This document shows, one piece after another, positions 58,016-64,000 of a stretch of 64,000 nt of DNA. The position numbers and the translations under genes are program-made. The DNA lies in contig NZ_BMQQ01000014.1 of the NCBI RefSeq assembly GCF_014648195.1, positions 76,581 to 140,580 of the forward strand, in the 5' to 3' direction. Below the pieces are notes generated by a model. It worked only from the letters and a program-made list of their open reading frames with translations, had not been told where the DNA came from and ran no database searches. Numbering within the stretch: position 1 is the stretch's first letter; the number at the start of each line of letters is the position of its first letter. Source of the DNA: Streptomyces purpureus (GTDB taxonomy: Bacteria; Actinomycetota; Actinomycetes; Streptomycetales; Streptomycetaceae).

Positions 58016-59038
58016 TCAGCCTTCCTGGAGGGTGGTGAGGCCGTGCTCGATGAAGACGGGGACGAGTTCGCCGATGCGGTCGAAGCCGGCGCCGACGGTC
58101 TGGCCGAGGGTGTAGCGGTAGTGGATGCCCTCGAGGATCACGGCGAGCTTGAACCAGGCGAACGCCGTGTACCACGCGATGGCACCGGTGTCGCGGCCGG
58201 AGAGCGCGGCGTACCGCTCGATCAGCTCGGCCGGTGCGGGGTGGCCGGCCGCCGAGGCCGTCGTGGAGATCGGGGAGTCCGGCAGCTCCAGCCGCGCGCT
58301 GTACATCACGAGCAGACCGAGGTCGGTGAGCGGATCGCCGAGCGTGGACATCTCCCAGTCCAGGACCGCCTTGATCTCGTCGTCGTCGCCGATCAGGACG
58401 TTGTCCAGGCGGTAGTCGCCGTGCACGACCGTGGGGGCGGGGGAGTGCGGCAGGGCGCGGCCGAGCGCGGCGTGAAGCTCGTCGATCCCGGCCAGTTCGC
58501 GGTTGCGGGAGGCGTCCAGCTGCTTGCCCCAGCGGCGCAGCTGGCGGTCGAGGAACCCGTCGGGCCGCCCGAAGTCACCGAGCCCGGCGGCCCCGGGGTC
58601 CACGGCGTGCAGGGCGACGAGCGTGTCGACCAGACCGAGGACGGCGGCGCGGGTGCGCTCGGCGCCGAGGGACGCGAGCTGCTCGGCCGTACGGTACGGA
58701 GTGCCGGCCACGAACTCCATGACGTAGAACGGGGCGCCGAGCACATCGGTGTCCTCGCACAGCAGCACCGGCCGCGGCACGGGCACGTCCGTGGGGTGCA
58801 GGGCGCTGATCACCCGGTGCTCGCGCTTCATGTCGTGGGCGGTGGCGAGGACATGGCCGAGCGGAGGGCGGCGTACGACCCACCCGTCGGCGCCGTCCGT
58901 GACGACGTAGGTGAGGTTGGACCGGCCGCCCTCGATCAGGCGGGCGCTGAGCGGTCCGCTCACCAGCCCCGGCCGCTCGCGGTCGAGCAGTGCGCGCAGC
59001 CGCTTGGGGTCCAGACCTGGCGGCGGGGTCGAGCTCAT
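58016..59038 (-). CDS. Phosphotransferase (APH-fold) of the ACAD10/11-LvaA type
   Basis: 340 residues from ATG 59038 with GGAGG 7 nt upstream. Kinase-like fold: LIEGGRSNLTYVVTDGADGW, ATAHDMKREHRVISALHPTD, FYVMEFVAGTPYR, catalytic loop TVVHGDYRLDNVLIGDDDE and metal-binding VLDWEMSTLGDPLTDLGLLV. Not an antibiotic kinase by context: it is 7 bp before an acyl-CoA dehydrogenase gene. LvaA-type members phosphorylate the 4-hydroxyl of an acyl-CoA. A TetR operator lies 69 bp upstream. Confidence 0.88.
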   Translation of the reverse strand: MSSTPPPGLDPKRLRALLDRERPGLVSGPLSARLIEGGRSNLTYVVTDGADGWVVRRPPLGHVLATAHDMKREHRVISALHPTDVPVPRPVLLCEDTDVLGAPFYVMEFVAGTPYRTAEQLASLGAERTRAAVLGLVDTLVALHAVDPGAAGLGDFGRPDGFLDRQLRRWGKQLDASRNRELAGIDELHAALGRALPHSPAPTVVHGDYRLDNVLIGDDDEIKAVLDWEMSTLGDPLTDLGLLVMYSARLELPDSPISTTASAAGHPAPAELIERYAALSGRDTGAIAWYTAFAWFKLAVILEGIHYRYTLGQTVGAGFDRIGELVPVFIEHGLTTLQEG

Positions 59039-59106
59039 CGGGGCACCTCCGGTGGGGCGACGATCGGTTTCCTCGGCCTCCGGCCGTGGCTCCGGCTCAT
59101 GATGAC

Positions 59107-59122
59107 CGACCAGTCGGTATGT
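59107..59122. promoter_or_regulatory. TetR-type operator upstream of the phosphotransferase/dehydrogenase operon
   Basis: Contains the perfect inverted arms ACCGAC (59107-59112) and GTCGGT (59115-59120). On the reverse strand it reads ATACCGACTGGTCGGT, close to 53263-53278. Confidence 0.72.
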
Positions 59123-59202
59123 CGTCCAGAGCAGACCTCGGCCAGGGCTCATGTCACAGTGTTCACGGGACGTGGCTCAGGGCGCGGACGCATGGCATGG
59201 CG

Positions 59203-59246
59203 TCACGCGTGACACACCACCGGATCACGCGTGACACTCCACCGGC
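59203..59246. repeat. 22-bp tandem duplication with palindromic TCACGCGTGA
   Basis: Two units, 59203-59224 and 59225-59246, match at 20 of 22 positions. Each starts with the 10-bp palindrome TCACGCGTGA. The second unit overlaps the stop codon and last codons of the reverse-strand MBL hydrolase gene. Confidence 0.8.
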
Positions 59247-60136
59247 ACACCGCCGTTCATCGCCGCCATGTCACCGAACACCGTGGCCAGATCCAGCGGG
59301 GAGCCGTCCGGGAGGCCCTCCAGCTCCGCGTACGCCCGGTGCAGATTCGCGACGAGCCGCTCGCTCTCGCGCCAGGCCTCGAACTCGCCGAGATCCGCCT
59401 GGCGCGCGGTCTCCAGGGGCGCGAGCCCCTTCGCACGTCCCTCCCGGGCGAGCTCTCCCACGTACCGCAGATAGCGCTCGGTGGCGTCGTACGCCGACGG
59501 ATCGGTGACCGGGCCGTGCCCCGGGACGACCGTGCCGGCGTCCAGCGACCGCAGCAGCTCCAGGGCCCGCAGCGAGCCGCGCAGCGAACCCGTGGGCAGG
59601 AAGGGGGTGCCGCCCTGGAAGATCAGGTCCCCCGTGAAGACCACGTCCCGCTCCGGCACATGGACGATCGAGTCGCCGGTCGTGTGCGCCACCCCCGGAT
59701 GCAGGACCCGCACCTCCACCCCGCCGACGTGCAGCGTGAGCCGCTCGCTGTACGTCACCGTCGGCGCCGCGATGCTTATGTCGCCGAAGTCTGTCTGCGG
59801 CCAGATCAGATGGAGCTGGTGCCCGGCGGCGAGCTGCTCGGCGCGGCAGGAGTCGTGCCCCACGACCATCGCGTCGGGAGTGAAGACCGCGTTGCCGTAC
59901 GTGTGGTCGCCGTGGTGGTGCGTGTTCACCAGCAGCCGGGGGAGGGGCGCACCGCTCGCCAGTACCGACTCCCGGAGCCGCCGTGCGCGCCGCTCGGTGG
60001 CGGCGGTGTCCACGAGCAGGGTCTCGCCGCCGTCGCTGACGAATCCGGCGTTGTTGAGGCACCAGCCGCCGTCCGGCTGCACATAGGCGTGCACACCCTC
60101 GGTGAGCGGGACGAGATAGGGATCGTGAGCGGGCAT
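59225..60136 (-). CDS. MBL-fold metallo-hydrolase
   Basis: 303 residues from ATG 60136 (GGGGGGACC upstream). Metallo-beta-lactamase fold ligands: VNTHHHGDHTYGN, HPGVAHTTGDSIVHVPERDV, VFTGDLIFQGGTPFLPTGSL and VVPGHGPV, giving a two-metal site. The N-terminus LVPLTEGVHAYVQPDGGWCL and the C-terminal helices with LGEFEAWRESERLVANLHRA fit a Streptomyces subfamily without assigned substrate. No signal peptide. Its last codons lie in a 22-bp tandem duplication. Monocistronic. Confidence 0.86.
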   Translation of the reverse strand: MPAHDPYLVPLTEGVHAYVQPDGGWCLNNAGFVSDGGETLLVDTAATERRARRLRESVLASGAPLPRLLVNTHHHGDHTYGNAVFTPDAMVVGHDSCRAEQLAAGHQLHLIWPQTDFGDISIAAPTVTYSERLTLHVGGVEVRVLHPGVAHTTGDSIVHVPERDVVFTGDLIFQGGTPFLPTGSLRGSLRALELLRSLDAGTVVPGHGPVTDPSAYDATERYLRYVGELAREGRAKGLAPLETARQADLGEFEAWRESERLVANLHRAYAELEGLPDGSPLDLATVFGDMAAMNGGVPVECHA

Positions 60137-60238
60137 GGCGGTCCCCCCGGGTCAGGCCTGAACGGTCGTCCGAAGACTGCCAGTCGGGGTGCCCCGGGGG
60201 GAAGCCGGGAAGGGTGGACGCGCGGGCCGGGCCCGGCG

Positions 60239-60535
60239 TCAGTGGTCGTCCCAGTGCCCCTCGTGGGCGGCGTGCCGGTGGCCGTCGTGCACGTAGTCGA
60301 CATGGTCGCCGTGCTCGACCGCCGGGTGCCCACAGCCTGCCCCGTGCTCGTGCGCGTGCCCGCTGTGCGACACGTGCTCTCCGGGCTCGCATTCGTCCCA
60401 GTGTCCGGCGTGCTCGCGGTGGATGTGTCCGTCGTGCGCGTAGTCGACGTGGTCGCCGTGCTCGATGGACATATGGCCGCAGGTGGGGCCGTGGGCGTGC
60501 TCGTGCGCGGAGTGTTCCTGGTGCGTCAGGGTCAT
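60239..60535 (-). CDS. Histidine-rich putative metal-binding protein
   Basis: 98 residues of which 27 are His. It is an internal duplication: HEHAHGPTCGH, EHGDHVDYAHDGH, HREHAGHWDE and then HEHGAGCGH, EHGDHVDYVHDGH, HAAHEGHWDD, each half with one Cys. There is no signal peptide, so it is cytoplasmic. Such proteins buffer zinc, nickel or copper. The gene is divergent from the quinone-oxidoreductase-like gene (162 bp between starts). No zinc-uptake-regulator box is recognised in the gap. Confidence 0.75.
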   Translation of the reverse strand: MTLTHQEHSAHEHAHGPTCGHMSIEHGDHVDYAHDGHIHREHAGHWDECEPGEHVSHSGHAHEHGAGCGHPAVEHGDHVDYVHDGHRHAAHEGHWDDH

Positions 60536-60697
60536 GGTGGCTGCCTCTGGGTGAAATGCGGGGGTGTACCGTGACAGAGCTCAGGCTAGTCCGGAATGCC
60601 TGTTTCGTCAGAGTTCGTTGATGTGAAGCCCCGCGCGTCGGTGACCGACGGCCTTCCTCCGCTTGCGGGCGGCGGCTCCCGGGCCGAGGGTCGGAGC

Positions 60698-61639
60698 ATG
60701 AAGGCGATCAGCTACAGCCGCTACGGGGGCCCCGAGGTCCTGGAGTTCGGTGACCGGCCCGAGCCGAAGGTGGGGCCCGACTCCGTGCTGGTGAAGGTGC
60801 GGGCCGCGGCGGTGAACCCGGTCGACTGGAAGTGCCAGGCCGGCCATCTCGACGGCATGCTGGACGCCGTCTTCCCCGTCGTACCCGGCTGGGACGTCTC
60901 CGGCGTGGTCGTCCAGCCGGGCCCGGCCGTCACCGAGTTCACGGTCGGTGACGAGGTCATGGGCTACGTCCGGGAGGACTTCCTGTGCCGGGGCACCTTC
61001 GCCGAGTACGTCGCCGCCCCCGTCCGCACCCTCGCCCGCAAGCCGCGCACCATGAGCTTCGAGGAGGCCGCGGGGCTGCCGCTGGTCGGTCTCACCGCGT
61101 ATCAGGTCCTGCGGGCCCTTGAGGTACGGGCCGGCGAGACGGTCCTCGTGCACGCGGCGGCCGGCGGGGTCGGGGCCATGGCCGTCCAGCTCGCCCGCCA
61201 CACCGGGGCCCGGGTGATCGGAGCCGTACGGCCCGGGCGCGACGAAGGCCTCGAGTTCGTCCGGTCCCTCGGCGCCGAGGCGGCCGTATACGGTGACACC
61301 TTCCCCCAGCAGGTCCGCTCGCTCGCCCCCGACGGGGTGGACGCCGCCTTCGACACCATCGGCGGCCCCTTCCTCAAGGGCACGCCCGAACTCCTCGCCC
61401 ACGAGGGGCGGCTCGCCTCCATCTCGGACGGCGAGGTCGTCTCGCTCGGCGGCCGGTACTGCTGGGTGCGGCCCGACGCGGCGGACCTCGCGGCCCTGGC
61501 CGAACTCGCCGAACAGGGCGTGATCACCGTCCCGGTCGCCAAGACGTTTCCGCTGGAGGAAGCGGCCGAGGCCCAGCGCGCCAACGCGATCGGGGGGCTG
61601 CACGGCAAGGTCGTCGTCACCGTCGAGTGGCGGGACTGA
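60698..61639 (+). CDS. NADP-dependent quinone-oxidoreductase-like enzyme (MDR superfamily)
   Basis: 313 residues from ATG 60698. Zinc-free MDR fold: MKAISYSRYGGPEVLEFGDR, AAAVNPVDWKCQAGHLDG, PGWDVSGVVVQPG, nucleotide site LVHAAAGGVGAMAVQLARHT, and C-terminal FPLEEAAEAQRANAIGGLHG with KVVVTVEW. It probably reduces quinones or enones with NADPH. Upstream in-frame codons from 60596 lack a site; GGAG is close to the chosen start. Followed by a tandem duplication and convergent DUF202 genes. Confidence 0.9.
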   Translation: MKAISYSRYGGPEVLEFGDRPEPKVGPDSVLVKVRAAAVNPVDWKCQAGHLDGMLDAVFPVVPGWDVSGVVVQPGPAVTEFTVGDEVMGYVREDFLCRGTFAEYVAAPVRTLARKPRTMSFEEAAGLPLVGLTAYQVLRALEVRAGETVLVHAAAGGVGAMAVQLARHTGARVIGAVRPGRDEGLEFVRSLGAEAAVYGDTFPQQVRSLAPDGVDAAFDTIGGPFLKGTPELLAHEGRLASISDGEVVSLGGRYCWVRPDAADLAALAELAEQGVITVPVAKTFPLEEAAEAQRANAIGGLHGKVVVTVEWRD

Positions 61640-61643
61640 ACCA

Positions 61644-61811
61644 CCGGCGACGCCCCCGCGCCTGGCACTGCCGCGCCCCGCTACACCACCACCGCCACCG
61701 CGAACGCCGCCAGCGCGATCGTGCACCCCGGCGACGCCCCCGCGCCTGGCACTGCCGCGCCCCGCTACACCACCACCGCCACCGCGAACGCCGCCAGCGC
61801 GATCGTGCACC
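61644..61811. repeat. Exact 84-bp tandem duplication
   Basis: 61644-61727 and 61728-61811 are identical, and the identity continues 2 bp further. The right-hand copy contains the 3' end of the DUF202 gene at 61765; the left-hand copy is a second 3' end that lies after the stop codon. Perfect identity suggests a recent event. Confidence 0.9.
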
Positions 61812-62172
61812 CCGCGGCCACCACCGCCGCCCGTGGCGTCAGCGCGGCCGGCCGGGCGGTCCCCAGGCCGACGATGCGCCGGTGCGCGACCCGCAGGAAC
61901 CCCACCCAGACCAGCACGCACAGCGCCGCGCCGACCAGCCCGGCCGCGCCGACCAGCCCGGCCGCGGTGACCTCGTCGTGGATCGCCTGCTTGGCGGCGA
62001 GCACCCCGGCGACCGTGGCCGACAGGGTCGTACGCCGCCACGCCAGCCTGGTCCGTTCGGGCTGCAACCCCGGATCACGGCCACCCGGCTCGCGGCCCTC
62101 CGGATCGTGCGCCTCCGGATCACGGCCCTCCGGATCACGGCCCTCCGCCCCCGCGCCGGTCTCGTCCTTCAC
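61765..62172 (-). CDS. DUF202 membrane protein with N-terminal pentapeptide repeats
   Basis: 135 residues from GTG 62172. The N-terminus (about 1-40) is a charged tail with five pentapeptides of the form E/G-G/A-R/H-D/E-P from a 15-bp repeat. LQPERTRLAWRRTTLSATVA is the DUF202 signature, and three membrane helices follow (about 46-62, 68-90, 112-134). It starts 7 bp after the next DUF202 gene's stop, so the two are co-transcribed. Function of DUF202/YidH proteins is unknown. The C-terminal 14 codons are contained in an exact 84-bp duplication. Confidence 0.8.
   Translation of the reverse strand: MKDETGAGAEGRDPEGRDPEAHDPEGREPGGRDPGLQPERTRLAWRRTTLSATVAGVLAAKQAIHDEVTAAGLVGAAGLVGAALCVLVWVGFLRVAHRRIVGLGTARPAALTPRAAVVAAGCTIALAAFAVAVVV
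62071..62145. repeat. Five tandem 15-bp units in the DUF202 gene
   Basis: Units of cggatcacggccctc with small changes at 62071, 62086, 62101, 62116 and 62131. They encode the pentapeptide repeats at the N-terminus of the reverse-strand DUF202 protein. Confidence 0.75.
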
Positions 62173-62179
62173 GGGGACG

Positions 62180-62572
62180 TCATCCCGCCCAGCCGAAGAG
62201 CACGACCACCACCATCACCAGCGCGACCAGCGCCACCGCCAGGGCAAGCACGCTCGGGAAGCGCGACACGGGCAGATCCTCGCCGCGCCGCATGGCCCGC
62301 TCACAGCGGATCCAGTGGTTGACCGCCCGCAGCGCGCAGAGCACTCCGGCCGCGAGCAGCGCGAGCGCCAGGCCCACCCGGACGCCCCAGCGCAGGTCCG
62401 GCAGGAACTGGTCTACGGCGAATCCACCGCCGACGAGGGCGAGCGCGGTCCGGAGCCAGGCGAGGAACGTCCGCTCGTTGGCGAGGGAGAACCGGTAGTC
62501 GGGTGTCTCCCCCTCGTCCCGGATCCGCTGCGGTGTGAACCACAGCCGCAGACTCTGTATGAAGGCGCTCAC
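62180..62572 (-). CDS. DUF202 (YidH-like) membrane protein
   Basis: 130 residues from GTG 62572. YidH family motif FSLANERTFLAWLRTALALV, then membrane helices at about 39-55, 63-83 and 107-127. The basic region HWIRCERAMRRGEDLPVSRF connects helices 2 and 3. Paired with a second DUF202 gene 7 bp downstream, a common arrangement. Function unknown. Confidence 0.87.
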   Translation of the reverse strand: MSAFIQSLRLWFTPQRIRDEGETPDYRFSLANERTFLAWLRTALALVGGGFAVDQFLPDLRWGVRVGLALALLAAGVLCALRAVNHWIRCERAMRRGEDLPVSRFPSVLALAVALVALVMVVVVLFGWAG

Positions 62573-62596
62573 CCGGGCACCATATCCGTCGGATTG

Positions 62597-63136
62597 TCAC
62601 ATCGCCCGGTGAGTGCGCAACCGCTCGTACGCGGCCCGCCCGTCCGGGACCCACTCCCACTCCTCCAGCCGGGCCGTGAGCTCCTCCTCCGGGACGAACG
62701 CGTGCCAGGCGACCTCTTCCGCCTGCGGGTTAACCGGCAGATCACATTGCACTTCGTAGACGTACGACCACCAGCTCTGCTCCCCGCCGGGGGAGACGTA
62801 CAGGAACTTGAACAGCGGCACCGGCCGGGGCAGGCCCAGAACCCCCAGCTCCTCCTGTGCCTCCCGCAGGGCCGCGTCGTCGTAGCTCTCGCCCGCGCCG
62901 ACGACGCCGCCCACGAACATGTCGTACAGCGAAGGGAAGACGAGCTTCGTCGCCGTTCGGCGGTGCACGAACACCCGGCCCGAGGAGTCCCTGGCCAGGA
63001 CGAAGACACACCGATGGCGCAGGCCCCGCGCGTACACCTCACCGCGCGGGGCCTGCCCGACCACCTCGTCGTGTTCGTCGACGAGGTCCAGGATTTCGTC
63101 AGCCGCACGCGCCGGTGCGGGCGAAGCATCGCTCAT
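62597..63136 (-). CDS. NUDIX hydrolase
   Basis: 179 residues from ATG 63136. The Nudix box GAGESYDDAALREAQEELG fits G-x5-E-x7-REUxEExGU in position and residue type (Glu pair REAQEEL binds metal). Upstream LDLVDEHDEVVGQAPRGEVY and RGLRHRCVFVLARDSSGRVF resemble the YfcD/isopentenyl-diphosphate-isomerase-like Nudix subgroup; the isomerase Cys and Glu are not obviously kept. Likely a nucleoside-diphosphate-derivative pyrophosphatase; substrate unknown. Separated by 61 bp from the SDR gene upstream on the same strand. Confidence 0.88.
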   Translation of the reverse strand: MSDASPAPARAADEILDLVDEHDEVVGQAPRGEVYARGLRHRCVFVLARDSSGRVFVHRRTATKLVFPSLYDMFVGGVVGAGESYDDAALREAQEELGVLGLPRPVPLFKFLYVSPGGEQSWWSYVYEVQCDLPVNPQAEEVAWHAFVPEEELTARLEEWEWVPDGRAAYERLRTHRAM

Positions 63137-63197
63137 ACGACGATGAAATCACCGCGTGTACGGCGCACCGGCACACCACCCGGCCCGTAGGCGTCGC

Positions 63198-63974
63198 TCA
63201 CCGGCCCGTCACGTACTTCACCGTCGGTCCGGCCGTCCAGCCGCCGTCCACCGCCAGTTCCGCGCCCGTCACGTACGACGCGGCGTCCGAGAGCAGGAAC
63301 ACCACCGCGCCGGCGATCTCCTCGGCCTCGCCGATCCGGCCCATGGGGGTGTTGGGGTACTTGCCCTCGCCCCGCTCCACACCGATCGGTTCCGTCATCG
63401 GGCTGTAGGTGACGCCCGGGTGGACGGAGTTGACGCGGATCCTCGCCGTGCCCAGCTCGACCGCGCCGATCTTCGTCAGGCCCCGGACCCCCCACTTCGA
63501 GGCGCCGTAACCCGCCGTCAGGGCGAGGCCCATCAGCCCGGCGGCCGAGGAGATGTTGACGATCGAGCCCCCGCCGTTCTCCTTCATCGCCGGGACGACC
63601 GTCCGCATCCCGATGAAGACACCGGTCAGGTTGACGTCGAGGACCCGGCGGAACTGCTCCACCGACTCGGACTCCAGGAGGGACCCGGCGGCTATGCCGG
63701 CGTTGTTCACCAGCCCGTCGACCGCGCCGAATTCCGCGGTCGCGTACGCCAGGGCCGCCCGCCAGCTCTCCTCCGAGGTCACGTCGTGGTGGACGAAACG
63801 GGCGCGCTCCCCGAGCCGCGCCGCCGTGGCCTTGCCCTCGTCGCCCAGGACGTCGGTGACGACGACGCGGGCCCCGGCCGAGACCGCCGCTTCGGCAGCC
63901 GCCGCACCCAGTCCGCGGGCGGCTCCGGTGATGAGCACGGTCTTGCCCGAGAGGTCGTGGATCCGCTCGTTCAT
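63198..63974 (-). CDS. 3alpha/20beta-hydroxysteroid dehydrogenase-type SDR
   Basis: 258 residues from ATG 63974 with AGGA 9 nt upstream. Classical SDR: VLITGAARGLGAAAAEAAVS, DVLGDEGKATAARLGERARF, NNAGIAAGSLLESESVEQFR, NISSAAGLMGLALTAGYGAS (Ser) and YGASKWGVRGL (Tyr-x3-Lys), PGVTYSPMTE, GAELAVDGGW. The overall pattern is very close to Streptomyces hydrogenans 3alpha,20beta-hydroxysteroid dehydrogenase (NADH dependent). Natural substrate in Streptomyces is not settled. An upstream gene may overlap its start (ATGA). Confidence 0.9.
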   Translation of the reverse strand: MNERIHDLSGKTVLITGAARGLGAAAAEAAVSAGARVVVTDVLGDEGKATAARLGERARFVHHDVTSEESWRAALAYATAEFGAVDGLVNNAGIAAGSLLESESVEQFRRVLDVNLTGVFIGMRTVVPAMKENGGGSIVNISSAAGLMGLALTAGYGASKWGVRGLTKIGAVELGTARIRVNSVHPGVTYSPMTEPIGVERGEGKYPNTPMGRIGEAEEIAGAVVFLLSDAASYVTGAELAVDGGWTAGPTVKYVTGR

Positions 63975-64000
63975 ACGTGGTCCTTTGCCATGGCGGCCAC
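63971..64000 (-). CDS. Possible 3' end of an upstream gene (rest outside the window)
   Basis: In the frame that stops at TGA 63971-63973 the last nine codons read VAAMAKDHV, and the TGA overlaps the SDR ATG (ATGA). This would be the usual tight coupling, but nine codons are too few for identification. Confidence 0.3.
   Translation of the reverse strand: MAAMAKDHV

Noticed and set aside
58016..59038. Aminoglycoside phosphotransferase resistance gene
   Set aside because: APH fold only; position 7 bp before an ACAD10/11-type dehydrogenase and acyl-CoA-pathway operator argue for an acyl-CoA kinase-like enzyme.
1..64000. Biosynthetic gene cluster, prophage, insertion sequence, tRNA or rRNA
   Set aside because: Scanning the frames and intervals gave no PKS/NRPS, transposase, integrase or phage structural genes, and I saw no tRNA-like cloverleaf or rRNA sequence. 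A tRNAscan or Infernal run would settle the RNA question.

Overview
The window is chromosomal DNA of a high-GC actinomycete, almost certainly a Streptomyces: codon third positions are strongly G/C, GTG and TTG starts and 1-4 nt start/stop overlaps are common, and there is an LAXTG sortase substrate, a PknB-type kinase and a SoxR-type regulator. From memory, gene content and order resemble the S. coelicolor region around soxR (SCO1697); this was not checked by search. I found no tRNA, rRNA, insertion sequence, prophage or CRISPR array.

Layout. 1-1.7 kb: end of an error-prone polymerase gene (dnaE2) overlapped by a Y-family polymerase homologue lacking its usual catalytic N-terminus. 1.9-3.8 kb: secreted lipase and a cell-wall-anchored AA10 LPMO. 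4.3-8.5 kb: CitB-type response regulator divergent from a tripartite tricarboxylate transporter (tctCBA) plus a GNAT gene. 8.6-10.9 kb: small secreted protein, DUF402 protein, double GNAT protein, YtrA-type GntR. 10.9-14.9 kb: reverse-strand run of two GT2 glycosyltransferases, a polysaccharide deacetylase and an AAA ATPase. 15.4-19.8 kb: membrane protein, SGNH esterase, a deletion scar joining the 3' ends of a divergent lysE-arsR pair, and a receptor Ser/Thr kinase. 20-25 kb: CoA-transferase, DrrAB-like ABC exporter with divergent TetR, and a lone type-ISP restriction C-terminal-domain protein. 25-27.3 kb: homogentisate dioxygenase and a GntR regulator. 27.4-34.9 kb: secreted beta-helix protein, cupredoxin-like lipoprotein, FedA-like membrane protein, TetR and a molybdopterin oxidoreductase. 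35-38.4 kb: CitMHS citrate transporter, MFS transporter, DUF3574 protein.

38.5-45.3 kb holds aldehyde and alcohol dehydrogenases, two TetR regulators, an acyl-CoA dehydrogenase, a MaoC hydratase and SoxR. 45.4-53.1 kb holds an ATP-dependent RNA ligase, a MerR/imine-reductase-like divergent pair, hypothetical proteins, an erythromycin-esterase-family protein and a NamZ exo-muramidase. 53.3-59 kb is a set (SDR, acyl-CoA ligase, TetR, acyl-CoA dehydrogenase, kinase-like phosphotransferase) that parallels the levulinate/4-hydroxy-acid pathway. The last 5 kb carries an MBL-fold hydrolase, a His-rich protein, a quinone-oxidoreductase-like enzyme, two DUF202 proteins, a NUDIX hydrolase and a 3alpha/20beta-hydroxysteroid dehydrogenase.

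How parts fit together. Repeated palindromes tie several TetR regulators to targets: two copies between the ABC exporter and its TetR; a shared 18-bp site before the aldehyde dehydrogenase and before the acyl-CoA dehydrogenase; an identical 15-bp site before a TetR and before MaoC; and a shared 16-bp site before the SDR/ligase operon and the phosphotransferase/dehydrogenase operon. Most of the accessory content is carbon and acyl-CoA catabolism under local repressor control, mixed with secreted polymer-degrading and envelope proteins.
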